In this document: in pieces, positions 7,012 to 14,154 of the stretch | How positions within the stretch are numbered: position 1 is the stretch's first letter | Layout of the letters: the number at the start of each line of letters is the position of its first letter | Source: an uncultured beta proteobacterium | GTDB taxonomy: Bacteria; Pseudomonadota; Gammaproteobacteria; Burkholderiales; Burkholderiaceae | NCBI GenBank assembly: GCA_903909925.1 | Contig: CAIVXR010000251.1 | Coordinates: forward strand, 1-17,008 | DNA length: 17,008 nucleotides | Direction: 5' to 3' | Notes under the pieces: generated by a model | Told to the model about the DNA's origin: nothing | The model's database searches: none | The model's input: the letters and a program-made list of their open reading frames with translations, nothing else | Translations under genes and position numbers: made by a program

Positions 7012-7126
7012 TTCTCCGGAAAAACAGGCCCTAGTTGCGAGTAATCGTAGATTAGGGTTTGTTCTTCTCAGTATTGTTCTAGCCTTTTTCATTGGAATTG
7101 TGATCAAACGGAGCTGGTTGGGTTAA
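6995..7126 (+). CDS. Small single-helix membrane protein, likely cytochrome oxidase small assembly protein
   Basis: A 43-residue reading frame starting at a GTG inside the coxA 3' end (17-base overlap, +1-shifted frame) and ending with TAA 14 bases before ctaG. A polar N terminus (about residues 1-19, with Arg18-Arg19) is followed by one hydrophobic helix at about 20-37 and a short Lys-Arg tail. An AAAGAG lies 7 bases before the GTG as a possible ribosome site. Betaproteobacterial cox operons commonly have such a tiny one-helix gene between coxA and cox11, so position and shape support it. The start could be debated because no ATG exists in frame. The exact role is unknown. Confidence 0.65.
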   Translation: MKQEFNSPEKQALVASNRRLGFVLLSIVLAFFIGIVIKRSWLG

Positions 7127-7140
7127 TCCCGTACATTACG

Positions 7141-7725
7141 ATGGTTACTACTCAAACTTTAAATCGTCAGATTTTATTAAAGCTCTTGATTGCAGCTGTG
7201 ATGATGTTTGGTTTTGGTTATGCTTTAGTGCCCATGTATAAAGCCTTGTGTGAGGTCACTGGAATCAATGTAGTCACCAGTAAGAATGATTATGGTGTAC
7301 GAGCCTTTAGCCCCAACCGAGTTGGTAATACCCAGGTGAACTATGCTCGCACAGTAACGATTGAATTTGATTCCAATAGTAGAGGGCCTTTCACTTTTAA
7401 GCCTGTGAAGAATTTTTTGGAGGTTCATCCCGGTGAAATGACTGAGATTGTGTATGAAGTCACAAATAATCTTGGTCGAACAGTTCGGGCTCAAGCGATA
7501 CCGAGCTACGCACCTAAAAGTGCAACAGAGTTTTTTACTAAATTAGAGTGTTTTTGTTTCCAGGAACAAACACTAACAGTAAACGAAACTAAGAAGATGC
7601 CGGTCGTATTTGTGATTGATGCAGGCTTACCTGATGATGTAAAGACAATCACCTTGTCATACACCTTCTTTGAGTTGGGGTTAGGCGGTACGCCTCCTGC
7701 ACCTAAATCAAAGGTAGTGTTGTGA
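7141..7725 (+). CDS. ctaG: Cytochrome c oxidase copper chaperone Cox11/CtaG
   Basis: Membrane-anchored copper chaperone that delivers Cu(I) to the CuB site of subunit I. The 194-residue product has one N-terminal helix at about 11-30, then the conserved Pro-Met-Tyr-Lys-Ala-Leu-Cys with C37. The periplasmic immunoglobulin-like domain carries the copper-binding Cys-Phe-Cys-Phe at 137-140. All three cysteines expected in the family are present. No Shine-Dalgarno is obvious before the ATG, so coupling to the small gene ending 14 bases upstream is plausible. Its stop overlaps the next start by 4 bases. Confidence 0.95.
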   Translation: MVTTQTLNRQILLKLLIAAVMMFGFGYALVPMYKALCEVTGINVVTSKNDYGVRAFSPNRVGNTQVNYARTVTIEFDSNSRGPFTFKPVKNFLEVHPGEMTEIVYEVTNNLGRTVRAQAIPSYAPKSATEFFTKLECFCFQEQTLTVNETKKMPVVFVIDAGLPDDVKTITLSYTFFELGLGGTPPAPKSKVVL

Positions 7726-7916
7726 AGAAAAAGAGTAGCTTTATGCAGTCTATGAAAGCCGTTATGTGGGGTTTTTTAGGGGTGCGTAAAAAAGCAGGTT
7801 TGCAGGAAGATGTAGCTTCACTCAGTTTTGTGCACATTATTATTGCGGGTGTTGTTGGGGCCTTGGTTTTCATGGCTATCCTGCTATTGATAGTGAAAGC
7901 AGTTGTTTCCCATTGA
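7722..7916 (+). CDS. DUF2970 family small membrane protein
   Basis: A 64-residue protein with an amphipathic Lys-rich N terminus, a Val-Met-Trp-Gly-Phe-Leu-Gly-Val-Arg-Lys-Lys motif at residues 14-24 and one C-terminal membrane helix at about 37-61. This is the DUF2970 pattern found in betaproteobacterial cox operons between cox11 and coxC. The GTG start overlaps the ctaG stop (GTGA), suggesting coupled translation. An internal ATG at 7743 is an alternative that would remove seven residues. Its function is uncharacterised; an assembly or stability role for the oxidase is only inferred from location. Confidence 0.85.
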   Translation: MKKKSSFMQSMKAVMWGFLGVRKKAGLQEDVASLSFVHIIIAGVVGALVFMAILLLIVKAVVSH

Positions 7917-7935
7917 TTATTTTTTGATTGATAAG

Positions 7936-7948
7936 AGAGAATAAGATG
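7936..7948 (+). repeat. 13-nt translation-initiation repeat, coxC copy
   Basis: The sequence AGAGAATAAGATG ends in the coxC start codon and exactly matches the coxB initiation region at 4184-4196. It argues for the ATG at 7946 rather than the TTG six codons upstream. Confidence 0.55.
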
Positions 7949-8800
7949 TCGTCCAATTCAACCCCATACTATTTTGTCCCGGCACTATCTAGACATCCTG
8001 CTATGGCAGCAGCCGGCTTAATTGCCTTTGGTGCTGGTATGTCTGGCTGGGTAAATCATACGTCTTGGGGTGGTGCCCTGAGCTTAGCTGGCGTGGTATG
8101 GATTCTATTCGTGCTCTACAACTGGTTTGGCGATACGATTGCTGAGTCAAATACTGGTAAGAATGGCGTCAACGTAGACGTTTCTTATCGCTGGTCAATG
8201 GCTTGGTTCATTTTCTCTGAAATTATGTTCTTTGCCGCCTTCTTTTCTGCATTATTTTATGCACGTAATATTGCAATGCCTTGGTTGGGTGATGTTGAAA
8301 GTAAGTTGATTTGGCCTAACTTCTCAGCAGCTTGGCCTAACGATGGTCCTGCTGGCTTGATTGAGAAATTTACCACCATGGGTCCTTGGCCAATTCCGAC
8401 CTTGAATACTTTCTTATTATTGAGCTCGGGTGTAACTATCACGATCTCGCACCACGCGCTAGTTGAAAACCACATGAAGAAGGCAATCATTGCCTTGGCT
8501 GCAACTGTTGGCTTAGGCGCTGTCTTTTTGAGCTTTCAGGTTTACGAGTACTACCATGCTTACCATGAGCTCAACTTAAAATTGACCTCCGGTATTTATG
8601 GCTCAACTTTTTTCATGTTGACTGGTTTTCATGGTTTTCACGTCTTCCTTGGCGGCACTATGCTGGCAATTGTTTTGCGCAGGATGATTCGTGGCGACTT
8701 TACTTCCAAGAATCATTTTGCATTTGAAGGTGCTGCTTGGTACTGGCACTTTGTAGACGTTGTTTGGCTTGGACTTTACATCGTTGTGTACTGGATGTAA
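7946..8800 (+). CDS. coxC: Cytochrome c oxidase subunit III
   Basis: A 284-residue, seven-helix subunit that binds lipid and stabilises the proton-pumping core formed by CoxA. I use the ATG at 7946 because family members begin just before the Tyr-Tyr-Phe-Val-Pro segment and because it has the same initiation sequence as coxB; a TTG at 7928 would add six residues. Characteristic pieces are Phe-Ser-Glu-Ile-Met-Phe-Phe in helix 3, Gly-Phe-His-Gly-Phe-His-Val in helix 6 and Tyr-Trp-His-Phe-Val-Asp-Val-Val-Trp in the last helix. It is the last gene before a strong terminator. Confidence 0.96.
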   Translation: MSSNSTPYYFVPALSRHPAMAAAGLIAFGAGMSGWVNHTSWGGALSLAGVVWILFVLYNWFGDTIAESNTGKNGVNVDVSYRWSMAWFIFSEIMFFAAFFSALFYARNIAMPWLGDVESKLIWPNFSAAWPNDGPAGLIEKFTTMGPWPIPTLNTFLLLSSGVTITISHHALVENHMKKAIIALAATVGLGAVFLSFQVYEYYHAYHELNLKLTSGIYGSTFFMLTGFHGFHVFLGGTMLAIVLRRMIRGDFTSKNHFAFEGAAWYWHFVDVVWLGLYIVVYWM

Positions 8801-8811
8801 GTGATATAAAA

Positions 8812-8841
8812 AATCGGGGCCTTAAGCCCCGATTGATTTTT
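8812..8841. terminator. Bidirectional rho-independent terminator after coxC
   Basis: A perfect 9-bp stem (AATCGGGGC / GCCCCGATT) with loop CTTAA spans 8812-8834 and is followed on the plus strand by TTTTT at 8837-8841. On the minus strand the stem runs into TTTTTT. It therefore ends coxC transcripts and also those of the convergent DUF2909 gene. Confidence 0.93.
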
Positions 8842-8868
8842 AGGCACTCTATTCTGATAAATCAGGCT

Positions 8869-9081
8869 TTAGTTTGTGCCAACTTTAATGCCAGTAGCTT
8901 CAATCAGGCCAAAATAATAGGCCAGGAGAATTCCAATAAATAGCGTAAGTGATAGCCCAATACGGAGCATGAGTGAGCGAACCATTCTGGAACTATTGCC
9001 CCTATCTTTCATCATGTAATACAGAGCTGATCCTAAGCTGCCAACAATCAATAGTAGGACAATCGGAATAATCCACTTCAT
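8869..9081 (-). CDS. DUF2909 twin-transmembrane protein
   Basis: A 70-residue inner-membrane protein with two hydrophobic helices at about 2-23 and 40-60. They are joined by a positively charged loop (Lys-Asp-Arg-Gly, Arg-Met-Val-Arg), so both ends probably face the periplasm. This matches the DUF2909 (twin transmembrane) family often found between coxC and SURF1 in betaproteobacteria on the opposite strand. An AAGGA about 7 bases before the ATG is a good ribosome site. It converges on coxC through the shared terminator and diverges from SURF1 with 24 bases between starts. The function is unknown. Confidence 0.88.
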   Translation of the reverse strand: MKWIIPIVLLLIVGSLGSALYYMMKDRGNSSRMVRSLMLRIGLSLTLFIGILLAYYFGLIEATGIKVGTN

Positions 9082-9105
9082 CTCAAATCCTTATTTTTAA
9101 ATTTC

Positions 9106-9891
9106 TTGAATAATCTTTTTACTGCCCTAGTCGTTAAGCGCATTGTTGCTACTTTATCAGCCTTGCTGGTTATTGCAATTGCTTGTGCTGCTGGTGTCTG
9201 GCAATTACATAGGGCTGAAAGCAAAATTGCCTTAGCTGCTAATTTATTGGCTCGGCAACAGATGCCAATTTTGAGTGCGAATGCTAGCCCTTTGACCTTA
9301 GAGGACGCAAGTGAGCGCCGGATGATTGCTCGTGGGCGATATATTCCAGAGGCGGCTATTTGGCTAGATAACCGGCCAAGACCAATCCCTGCTGCTGGTA
9401 GTAATAGCTCACAGTCTGGCTTTTATCTCATGATGCCTTTGCAGTTAGCTGGGAGTGATGAAATTCTTTGGGTCAATCGAGGTTGGGCGCCACGTAATAA
9501 TGAGAACCGAGAGTCTTTGCCACCAGTGAAAACGCCAAACAACATAGTCAACATTGAAGGTGTTGTATTTGCCCATCCTGGTAAGGTCTACGCCCTAGGT
9601 GATGGTAAGGCTGCTGTAGATACTGGTAAGCCACGCATTGAGCAAAATTTTGATTTATCAGCTGAAGGCAAGCTACGGGGTTGGATGCAAAGCCCTTTTA
9701 TTTTGAGAGAAGTAGATACTGGCAATGATGACGGTTTATTGCGTGAGTGGGCTCCACTGACTACCGGAGTTGATCGCCATTATGCTTATGCATTCCAGTG
9801 GTTTTCTTTAGCGGTTTTGGGTTTCTTATTTTGGTTGATTACTGGCCTACGGCAATATTGGAAGCGCGATATGAAAGAGGATCAAAGGTGA
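9106..9891 (+). CDS. SURF1 family cytochrome oxidase biogenesis protein
   Basis: A 261-residue inner-membrane protein that assists heme a insertion into oxidase subunit I. It has the SURF1 layout: an N-terminal helix at about 12-31 ending in Gly-Val-Trp-Gln-Leu-His-Arg, a periplasmic domain with Val-Asn-Arg-Gly-Trp-Ala-Pro-Arg, and a C-terminal helix beginning Tyr-Ala-Tyr-Ala-Phe-Gln-Trp-Phe. No ATG exists in the right place, so the TTG at 9106 is used with moderate confidence; it lacks a Shine-Dalgarno. It starts a second cox assembly unit after the terminator and the inverted DUF2909 gene. The stop overlaps the next GTG by 4 bases. Confidence 0.9.
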   Translation: MNNLFTALVVKRIVATLSALLVIAIACAAGVWQLHRAESKIALAANLLARQQMPILSANASPLTLEDASERRMIARGRYIPEAAIWLDNRPRPIPAAGSNSSQSGFYLMMPLQLAGSDEILWVNRGWAPRNNENRESLPPVKTPNNIVNIEGVVFAHPGKVYALGDGKAAVDTGKPRIEQNFDLSAEGKLRGWMQSPFILREVDTGNDDGLLREWAPLTTGVDRHYAYAFQWFSLAVLGFLFWLITGLRQYWKRDMKEDQR

Positions 9892-10544
9892 GTGATAAAG
9901 AGTTATTAATACCAGCTTCGCAGACTGATTCGGTGGTGATCAATGCGCAGACTCGTCGTGGTCGTATCCAAATGTTCTTGTTGTTGCTTGCGTGTGCTGC
10001 GCCGGTGATCGCGTCCTATCTGGCGTATTACGTGGTTAAGCCTGACTGGGGCAAGACAAACTTTGGAACTTTGGTTTACCCAGCTCAAGAATTCAATTCT
10101 GCATGGCTAGATGCTCCACTAGAAGGCAAATGGACTTTATTGATCGCACGACCAGCTGGTGAATGCCAGATCAAAGATGACAAATGTATTGAAGCTTTAT
10201 TTTTGATGCGTCAAGTGAGAGTTGCTATGGGTAGAGAAAGTGAGCGCGTTCAACTTCTATGGGTCAATATTGATGGCAAGCCTGTTGATCCCGAAGTTGC
10301 AAAAGCTTATGACGAACAAGTGGCTGGATTCAAGGTTGTTTCGCTATCACCACAGCCCAAACTGAGAGCTGACTTTGAAGCTTGGCTCAATAAAGAAGGC
10401 GCTGGACAACAAATTCAGTTGATTGACCCAAGTCCAGCAAAGATGATGTATTTCCCGGTCACTAATTCTCCAAAAGAATTTGCTTTCATTAAAAAAGATT
10501 TAGAAAAGCTCTTGAAGCTCAATCACAAGGGTGAAAATCTGTAA
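9888..10544 (+). CDS. SCO/thioredoxin-like membrane protein of unknown function in the cox assembly cluster
   Basis: A 218-residue protein I do not recognise by name. The start is the GTG at 9888, overlapping the SURF1 stop (GTGA), with AGAGG 7 bases upstream; a longer reading frame to 9798 lies inside SURF1 and is unlikely. One membrane helix at about 28-50 anchors a soluble domain that probably faces the periplasm. Near residues 81-126 a strand (Trp-Thr-Leu-Leu-Ile-Ala) is followed by a cysteine pair C93/C100 and a second strand (Val-Gln-Leu-Leu-Trp-Val). This order resembles SCO or thioredoxin folds but with Cys-x6-Cys instead of Cys-x3-Cys or Cys-x2-Cys. Location argues for a role in oxidase assembly, possibly copper or thiol handling; this is inference. 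Confidence 0.75.
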   Translation: MSDKELLIPASQTDSVVINAQTRRGRIQMFLLLLACAAPVIASYLAYYVVKPDWGKTNFGTLVYPAQEFNSAWLDAPLEGKWTLLIARPAGECQIKDDKCIEALFLMRQVRVAMGRESERVQLLWVNIDGKPVDPEVAKAYDEQVAGFKVVSLSPQPKLRADFEAWLNKEGAGQQIQLIDPSPAKMMYFPVTNSPKEFAFIKKDLEKLLKLNHKGENL

Positions 10545-11668
10545 TGCCCACTTTTGTTTTGTTCTTAGAGTTGGCCGCCATTGCGATCGTATTCGCAGTC
10601 TTGCCATTGGCTTATCTTTGGACAAGACCGAGCTATAGTTTTTTCCAGAAACTCAATTGGGTACTAGTCTTTATGACTTTTGATCTGATTGTGTTTGGTG
10701 CATTTACCCGCCTAACTGACTCAGGCCTTGGTTGTCCTGACTGGCCTGGGTGCTATGGGGTCTCTAATCCTTTTCATGCTCTTGGAGAAATACAGCAAGC
10801 TGAAACTGCAATGCCTAGCGGGCCCGTCACCGTTATGAAGGCTTGGATAGAAATGATTCATCGTTATCTGGCAATGACAGTGGGCACCTTAATTTTGGTT
10901 CAGGTAGCCATGGCTTTGAGCAAGCTCAAGTCCTTAGGAAAATCACCTTTGTTTTGTAGCTTGGGTTTGCTTGTGCTGGTATGTATTCAGGGAGCTTTTG
11001 GTGCCTGGACTGTTACGCTGAAATTGCAGCCCATTATTGTGACAACCCATTTAATGCTTGCCTTACTTTTATTGGCTTGTTTAACTATTTATGCCCAGCA
11101 AGCTTGGGAGCAGAGTTCTACCGTTCGTACTCTGCGTATTCGCCCTCTACCAGCCCAACTGTTACTCGTTGCTTTACTAGTATTAGCTATTCAAATATTT
11201 TTAGGTGCTTGGGTCAGTACCAATTACGCCGTGTTGGCTTGCCCTGATTTTCCAACTTGTCTGGGAAGTGTATGGCCAGAAACCAATTGGGGAGAAGGCT
11301 TTACGCTGTGGCGTCAATTGGGTCTGAATGCTCAAGGTGAATTTATTTCTCCAGTAGCTTTGCAGACAATTCATTGGGCGCATCGCTTATTTGCAGTAGC
11401 AGTGTTGATAGTTTTGAGTATTCTGAGTCTGAAGGCTTTACAGCTGGCAACCCCAGTTATATCTGGCCTTGGCCGTTTTGCAAAACTTTTGCTAGCATTA
11501 CTTTTACTGCAAGTTATTACCGGCATCTCAAATGTCGTATTTCAGTGGCCATTGTTAGCTGCTCTACTGCATACCGCTGGCTCAGCAGCTCTAGTATTCT
11601 GTTTAGTCAGAATGAGTGAGTGGGCATCTTGGCACTCAGCTGATCAAAAGAAAATGGCAAAGTTATGA
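10544..11668 (+). CDS. ctaA: Heme A synthase (COX15/CtaA)
   Basis: Inner-membrane enzyme that oxidises the methyl group of heme O to the formyl of heme A. The 374-residue, roughly eight-helix protein shows two homologous halves. Putative heme-ligand histidines are H106 (Ile-His-Arg-Tyr), H169 (Thr-His-Leu), H277/H280 (Ile-His-Trp-Ala-His-Arg) and H343 (Leu-His-Thr-Ala-Gly). A cysteine pair occurs in an extracytoplasmic loop of each half: C64/C70 and C233/C239, both in Cys-Pro-Asp-x-Pro-x-Cys. The ATG overlaps the preceding stop by one base (TAATG) and the stop overlaps ctaB by four (ATGA), so translation is coupled along the cluster. Confidence 0.95.
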   Translation: MPTFVLFLELAAIAIVFAVLPLAYLWTRPSYSFFQKLNWVLVFMTFDLIVFGAFTRLTDSGLGCPDWPGCYGVSNPFHALGEIQQAETAMPSGPVTVMKAWIEMIHRYLAMTVGTLILVQVAMALSKLKSLGKSPLFCSLGLLVLVCIQGAFGAWTVTLKLQPIIVTTHLMLALLLLACLTIYAQQAWEQSSTVRTLRIRPLPAQLLLVALLVLAIQIFLGAWVSTNYAVLACPDFPTCLGSVWPETNWGEGFTLWRQLGLNAQGEFISPVALQTIHWAHRLFAVAVLIVLSILSLKALQLATPVISGLGRFAKLLLALLLLQVITGISNVVFQWPLLAALLHTAGSAALVFCLVRMSEWASWHSADQKKMAKL

Positions 11669-12558
11669 GTACACCTCAAACATTAAGACCTGCGGTGATG
11701 CCGCGTTGGCGTCAATACTGGGTTTTAACTAAGCCCAGGGTGACTCAACTCGCCGTATTTTGCGCCTTGATTGGCATGTTTCTAGCTACCCCCGGAATGG
11801 TTCCTTACCCGATTCTCATTGGTGGAGTGGTTGGCATATGGTTATTGGCTGGTGCAGCGTTTGCTGTGAATTGTTTAATTGAGCAAGCAGTCGATGCAAA
11901 GATGCGACGCACTTCTTGGCGGCCATCCGCAACGGGTCAAGTGACCCCGTTTCAGATTATTGTTTTCTCGATCATTCTGGGCTCAATCGGTATGATTATT
12001 TTGTGGAACTTTTGCAATCCACTGACGATGTGGCTAACCTTGGCAACCTTTGTGGGTTATGCAGTGATTTATACCTGGCTATTAAAGCCAGCAACGCCAC
12101 AAAATATTGTGATTGGCGGTCTTTCTGGGGCAATGCCGCCAGCACTTGGTTGGGCGGCTGTAACCAATACAGTATCAGCTGAAGCTTGGCTTTTGGTATT
12201 GATTATTTTTGTATGGACACCCCCACATTTTTGGGCCTTAGCTTTGTATCGTCGGGAAGACTACGTCCAGTCGGGCTTACCGATGCTGCCAGTAACCCAT
12301 GGTGAGCGCTTTACGGTACTAAATATTCTCTTGTACACCCTGATATTAATTGCAGCGACTTTGCTGCCTTATATCTACGGGATGAGTGGTATGGTGTATT
12401 TAGTTAGTGCCACTATCTTAGGGTTAATATTTTTAGGCTATGCCATCGCTTTATTTATTTCTTATAGTGATGCTATCGCTAAAAAAACTTTTCGCTTTTC
12501 AATTACCTATTTGTCTTTGCTGTTTGCAGCGCTGCTCATAGATCACTACTTCCTCTAA
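11665..12558 (+). CDS. ctaB: Protoheme IX farnesyltransferase (heme O synthase)
   Basis: UbiA-type prenyltransferase that attaches a farnesyl group to heme B, giving heme O for CtaA. It has 297 residues and about nine hydrophobic helices. Leu-Thr-Lys-Pro-Arg-Val is at 21-26. The first polyprenyl-diphosphate site is Asn69-x3-Glu73-x3-Asp77 followed by Met-Arg-Arg-Thr and Arg-Pro at 86-87; a Glu replaces the first Asp of the more common Asn-x3-Asp-x3-Asp. Gly-Ala-Met-Pro-Pro-Ala-Leu-Gly-Trp is at 155-163 and the hallmark Trp-Thr-Pro-Pro-His-Phe-Trp-Ala-Leu-Ala at 184-193. The start overlaps ctaA by 4 bases and the stop is 1 base from the SCO gene. Confidence 0.96.
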   Translation: MSTPQTLRPAVMPRWRQYWVLTKPRVTQLAVFCALIGMFLATPGMVPYPILIGGVVGIWLLAGAAFAVNCLIEQAVDAKMRRTSWRPSATGQVTPFQIIVFSIILGSIGMIILWNFCNPLTMWLTLATFVGYAVIYTWLLKPATPQNIVIGGLSGAMPPALGWAAVTNTVSAEAWLLVLIIFVWTPPHFWALALYRREDYVQSGLPMLPVTHGERFTVLNILLYTLILIAATLLPYIYGMSGMVYLVSATILGLIFLGYAIALFISYSDAIAKKTFRFSITYLSLLFAALLIDHYFL

Positions 12559-12559
12559 G

Positions 12560-13150
12560 ATGAATACCACTTTTTTACGTACCTGCTGTATTGCAGTGCT
12601 GATGTTGATTTTGACGGCATGTAGTCCAAAGCCAGAATTTAAGAATATTGATATCACTGGTAGTACTGCCTTTGGCAAAGATTTTAGTTTGCTAGACCCT
12701 GACGGCAAGGTAAGGACGCTATCTGACTTTAAGGGCAAAGTGGTGGTGATGTTCTTTGGCTACACACAGTGCCCCGATATTTGTCCAACTACCTTGACTG
12801 AAATGCAGCAAGTGATGAGTATTCTGGGGCCTCAATCAAATAAGGTGCAGGTACTTTTTGTGACTGTCGATCCTCAGCGAGATACTGCAGCGATTTTGAA
12901 GCAGTATGTACCTGCATTTGATCCGCGCTTTTTGGGGCTTCTTCCAGCAGATGATGCTGCCTTAGAAAAAGTTGCTAAAGACTTCAAGATTTATTACAAG
13001 AAGGTCCCAGGAACAAGTCCTGGTTCTTATACGATGGATCACACAGCAGGTAGTTACGCATTTGATCCAGATGGTCACTTGCGTTTATACATCAAGCATG
13101 CTCAAGGCCCTGAGGCCTTGGCGCATGACTTGAAAGAGCTTTTAAAGTAA
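12560..13150 (+). CDS. SCO1/SenC family copper metallochaperone lipoprotein
   Basis: A 196-residue lipoprotein with a thioredoxin-like fold that matures the CuA site of CoxB. The signal peptide ends in the lipobox Leu-Thr-Ala-Cys with acylated C21. The copper/thiol motif Cys-Pro-Asp-Ile-Cys is at 71-75 and the third copper ligand H161 lies in Met-Asp-His-Thr-Ala, so all ligands are present. Val-Thr-Val-Asp-Pro-Gln-Arg-Asp at 101-108 is also typical. The ATG is one base after the ctaB stop, making it the last gene of the assembly unit. It converges on rpoH with a 23-base gap lacking a clear terminator. Confidence 0.95.
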   Translation: MNTTFLRTCCIAVLMLILTACSPKPEFKNIDITGSTAFGKDFSLLDPDGKVRTLSDFKGKVVVMFFGYTQCPDICPTTLTEMQQVMSILGPQSNKVQVLFVTVDPQRDTAAILKQYVPAFDPRFLGLLPADDAALEKVAKDFKIYYKKVPGTSPGSYTMDHTAGSYAFDPDGHLRLYIKHAQGPEALAHDLKELLK

Positions 13151-13173
13151 GGGTGTGTGCTCTACTAAGTGGC

Positions 13174-14103
13174 TTAGGCTGCTTCAGCTTGCAACATACC
13201 ACGCATCTTTTTGAGAGCCGCTGTCTCAATTTGACGGACACGTTCAGCAGAGATGCCGTATTCAGCAGCAAGATCGTGCAAAGTCTTTGTGCCGTTACCA
13301 TCAGCATCCATTGCCAACCAACGTGACTGAACGATATTGCGACTACGCTCATCTAAAGCCATCAAGGCTTGATCTAGCTTAGGGCCTTGAAGTGCATCAG
13401 CTTCATTGCTGGCAATGCGCTCTGTGGGCTCTTGGCGGTTGTCGGCAAGCCATTGAATCGGTGCATAGGCTGCATCTTCGTCAGTGTCATCACCTTCAAG
13501 GGCAACGTCGCCGCCAGCAAGACGCATTTCCATTTCTTTTACGTCAGAGCCTTTGACGTCAAGCGCTTTAGCTAAGGCGTTAATCTCACCGGGAGTAAGC
13601 GCGCTCAAAGTGGGCTTATTGCTGCGCAAGTTAAAGAACAGCTTGCGTTGTGCTTTAGTAGTTGCCATTTTGACTAGGCGCCAATTCTTGAGAATGTACT
13701 CATGAATCTCCGCTTTGATCCAATGAATCGCATAAGAAACTAAACGTGCGCCATTATTTGGGTCGTAACGTTTAACGGCTTTCATCAAACCGATGTTGCC
13801 TTCTTGAATGAGATCTGCGTGTGGAATGCCATAACCAAGATATTGGCGAGCAACTGAAACAACGAGACGTAAATGGGAGAGCACTAAAGTTTTAGCAGCA
13901 TCGACATTTTCAGTGCGACGAAATTCCTGCGCAAGATGTAACTCTTCTGCAGCACTGAGCATTGGCACGCGATTAACGTACGCAATGTAGGAATCAAGCG
14001 TGCCAACCCCAAGCGATGGCAGCAGCGGAAATGCAGACGCTGCCGCAGTCTGCGCGACTGGCAGTCTTTGCATATTCGGTTTGTCGGATTTCTGTTGAAG
14101 CAT
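13174..14103 (-). CDS. rpoH: RNA polymerase heat-shock sigma factor sigma-32
   Basis: A 309-residue group 3 sigma factor that directs transcription of chaperone and protease genes. Region 2 shows Asp-Leu-Ile-Gln-Glu-Gly-Asn-Ile-Gly-Leu at 97-106 and the -10 binding Tyr-Ala-Ile-His-Trp-Ile-Lys-Ala-Glu-Ile. The RpoH box Gln-Arg-Lys-Leu-Phe-Phe-Asn-Leu-Arg at 152-160 is diagnostic. Region 4 ends in a helix-turn-helix (Ile-Ser-Ala-Glu-Arg-Val-Arg-Gln-Ile-Glu). It lies downstream of ftsY on the same strand, as in E. coli but without ftsE and ftsX. A perfect CIRCE operator 35 bases before the ATG implies repression by HrcA. No Shine-Dalgarno is visible before the ATG. Confidence 0.97.
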   Translation of the reverse strand: MLQQKSDKPNMQRLPVAQTAAASAFPLLPSLGVGTLDSYIAYVNRVPMLSAAEELHLAQEFRRTENVDAAKTLVLSHLRLVVSVARQYLGYGIPHADLIQEGNIGLMKAVKRYDPNNGARLVSYAIHWIKAEIHEYILKNWRLVKMATTKAQRKLFFNLRSNKPTLSALTPGEINALAKALDVKGSDVKEMEMRLAGGDVALEGDDTDEDAAYAPIQWLADNRQEPTERIASNEADALQGPKLDQALMALDERSRNIVQSRWLAMDADGNGTKTLHDLAAEYGISAERVRQIETAALKKMRGMLQAEAA

Positions 14104-14124
14104 TTTTTATCAAGACGAGGTGTT

Positions 14125-14154
14125 AATAGACTTCTATTTTAGCACTCCTGTCAA
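14125..14154 (-). promoter_or_regulatory. Candidate rpoH promoter overlapping CIRCE
   Basis: On the minus strand a perfect TTGACA (14154-14149) is followed after 18 bases by TCTATT (14130-14125, 4 of 6 matches to TATAAT). Transcription would begin near 14118, about 15 bases before the rpoH ATG. The -35 hexamer sits entirely inside the CIRCE spacer, so HrcA would block polymerase binding. The -10 is imperfect and the true start may differ. Confidence 0.55.

Noticed and set aside
7225..7494. 89-codon minus-strand frame inside ctaG
   Set aside because: It is antisense to a clear Cox11 gene with no supporting motif.
13165..13177. Small hairpin CTAAG-TGG-CTTAG between SCO and rpoH
   Set aside because: Only 5 bp, overlaps the rpoH stop and has no T-run on either side; not credible as a terminator.
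13092..13352. 86-codon minus-strand frame across the SCO/rpoH junction
   Set aside because: It overlaps both real genes in another frame, has low-complexity Leu/Arg/Ser content and no recognisable start signal.
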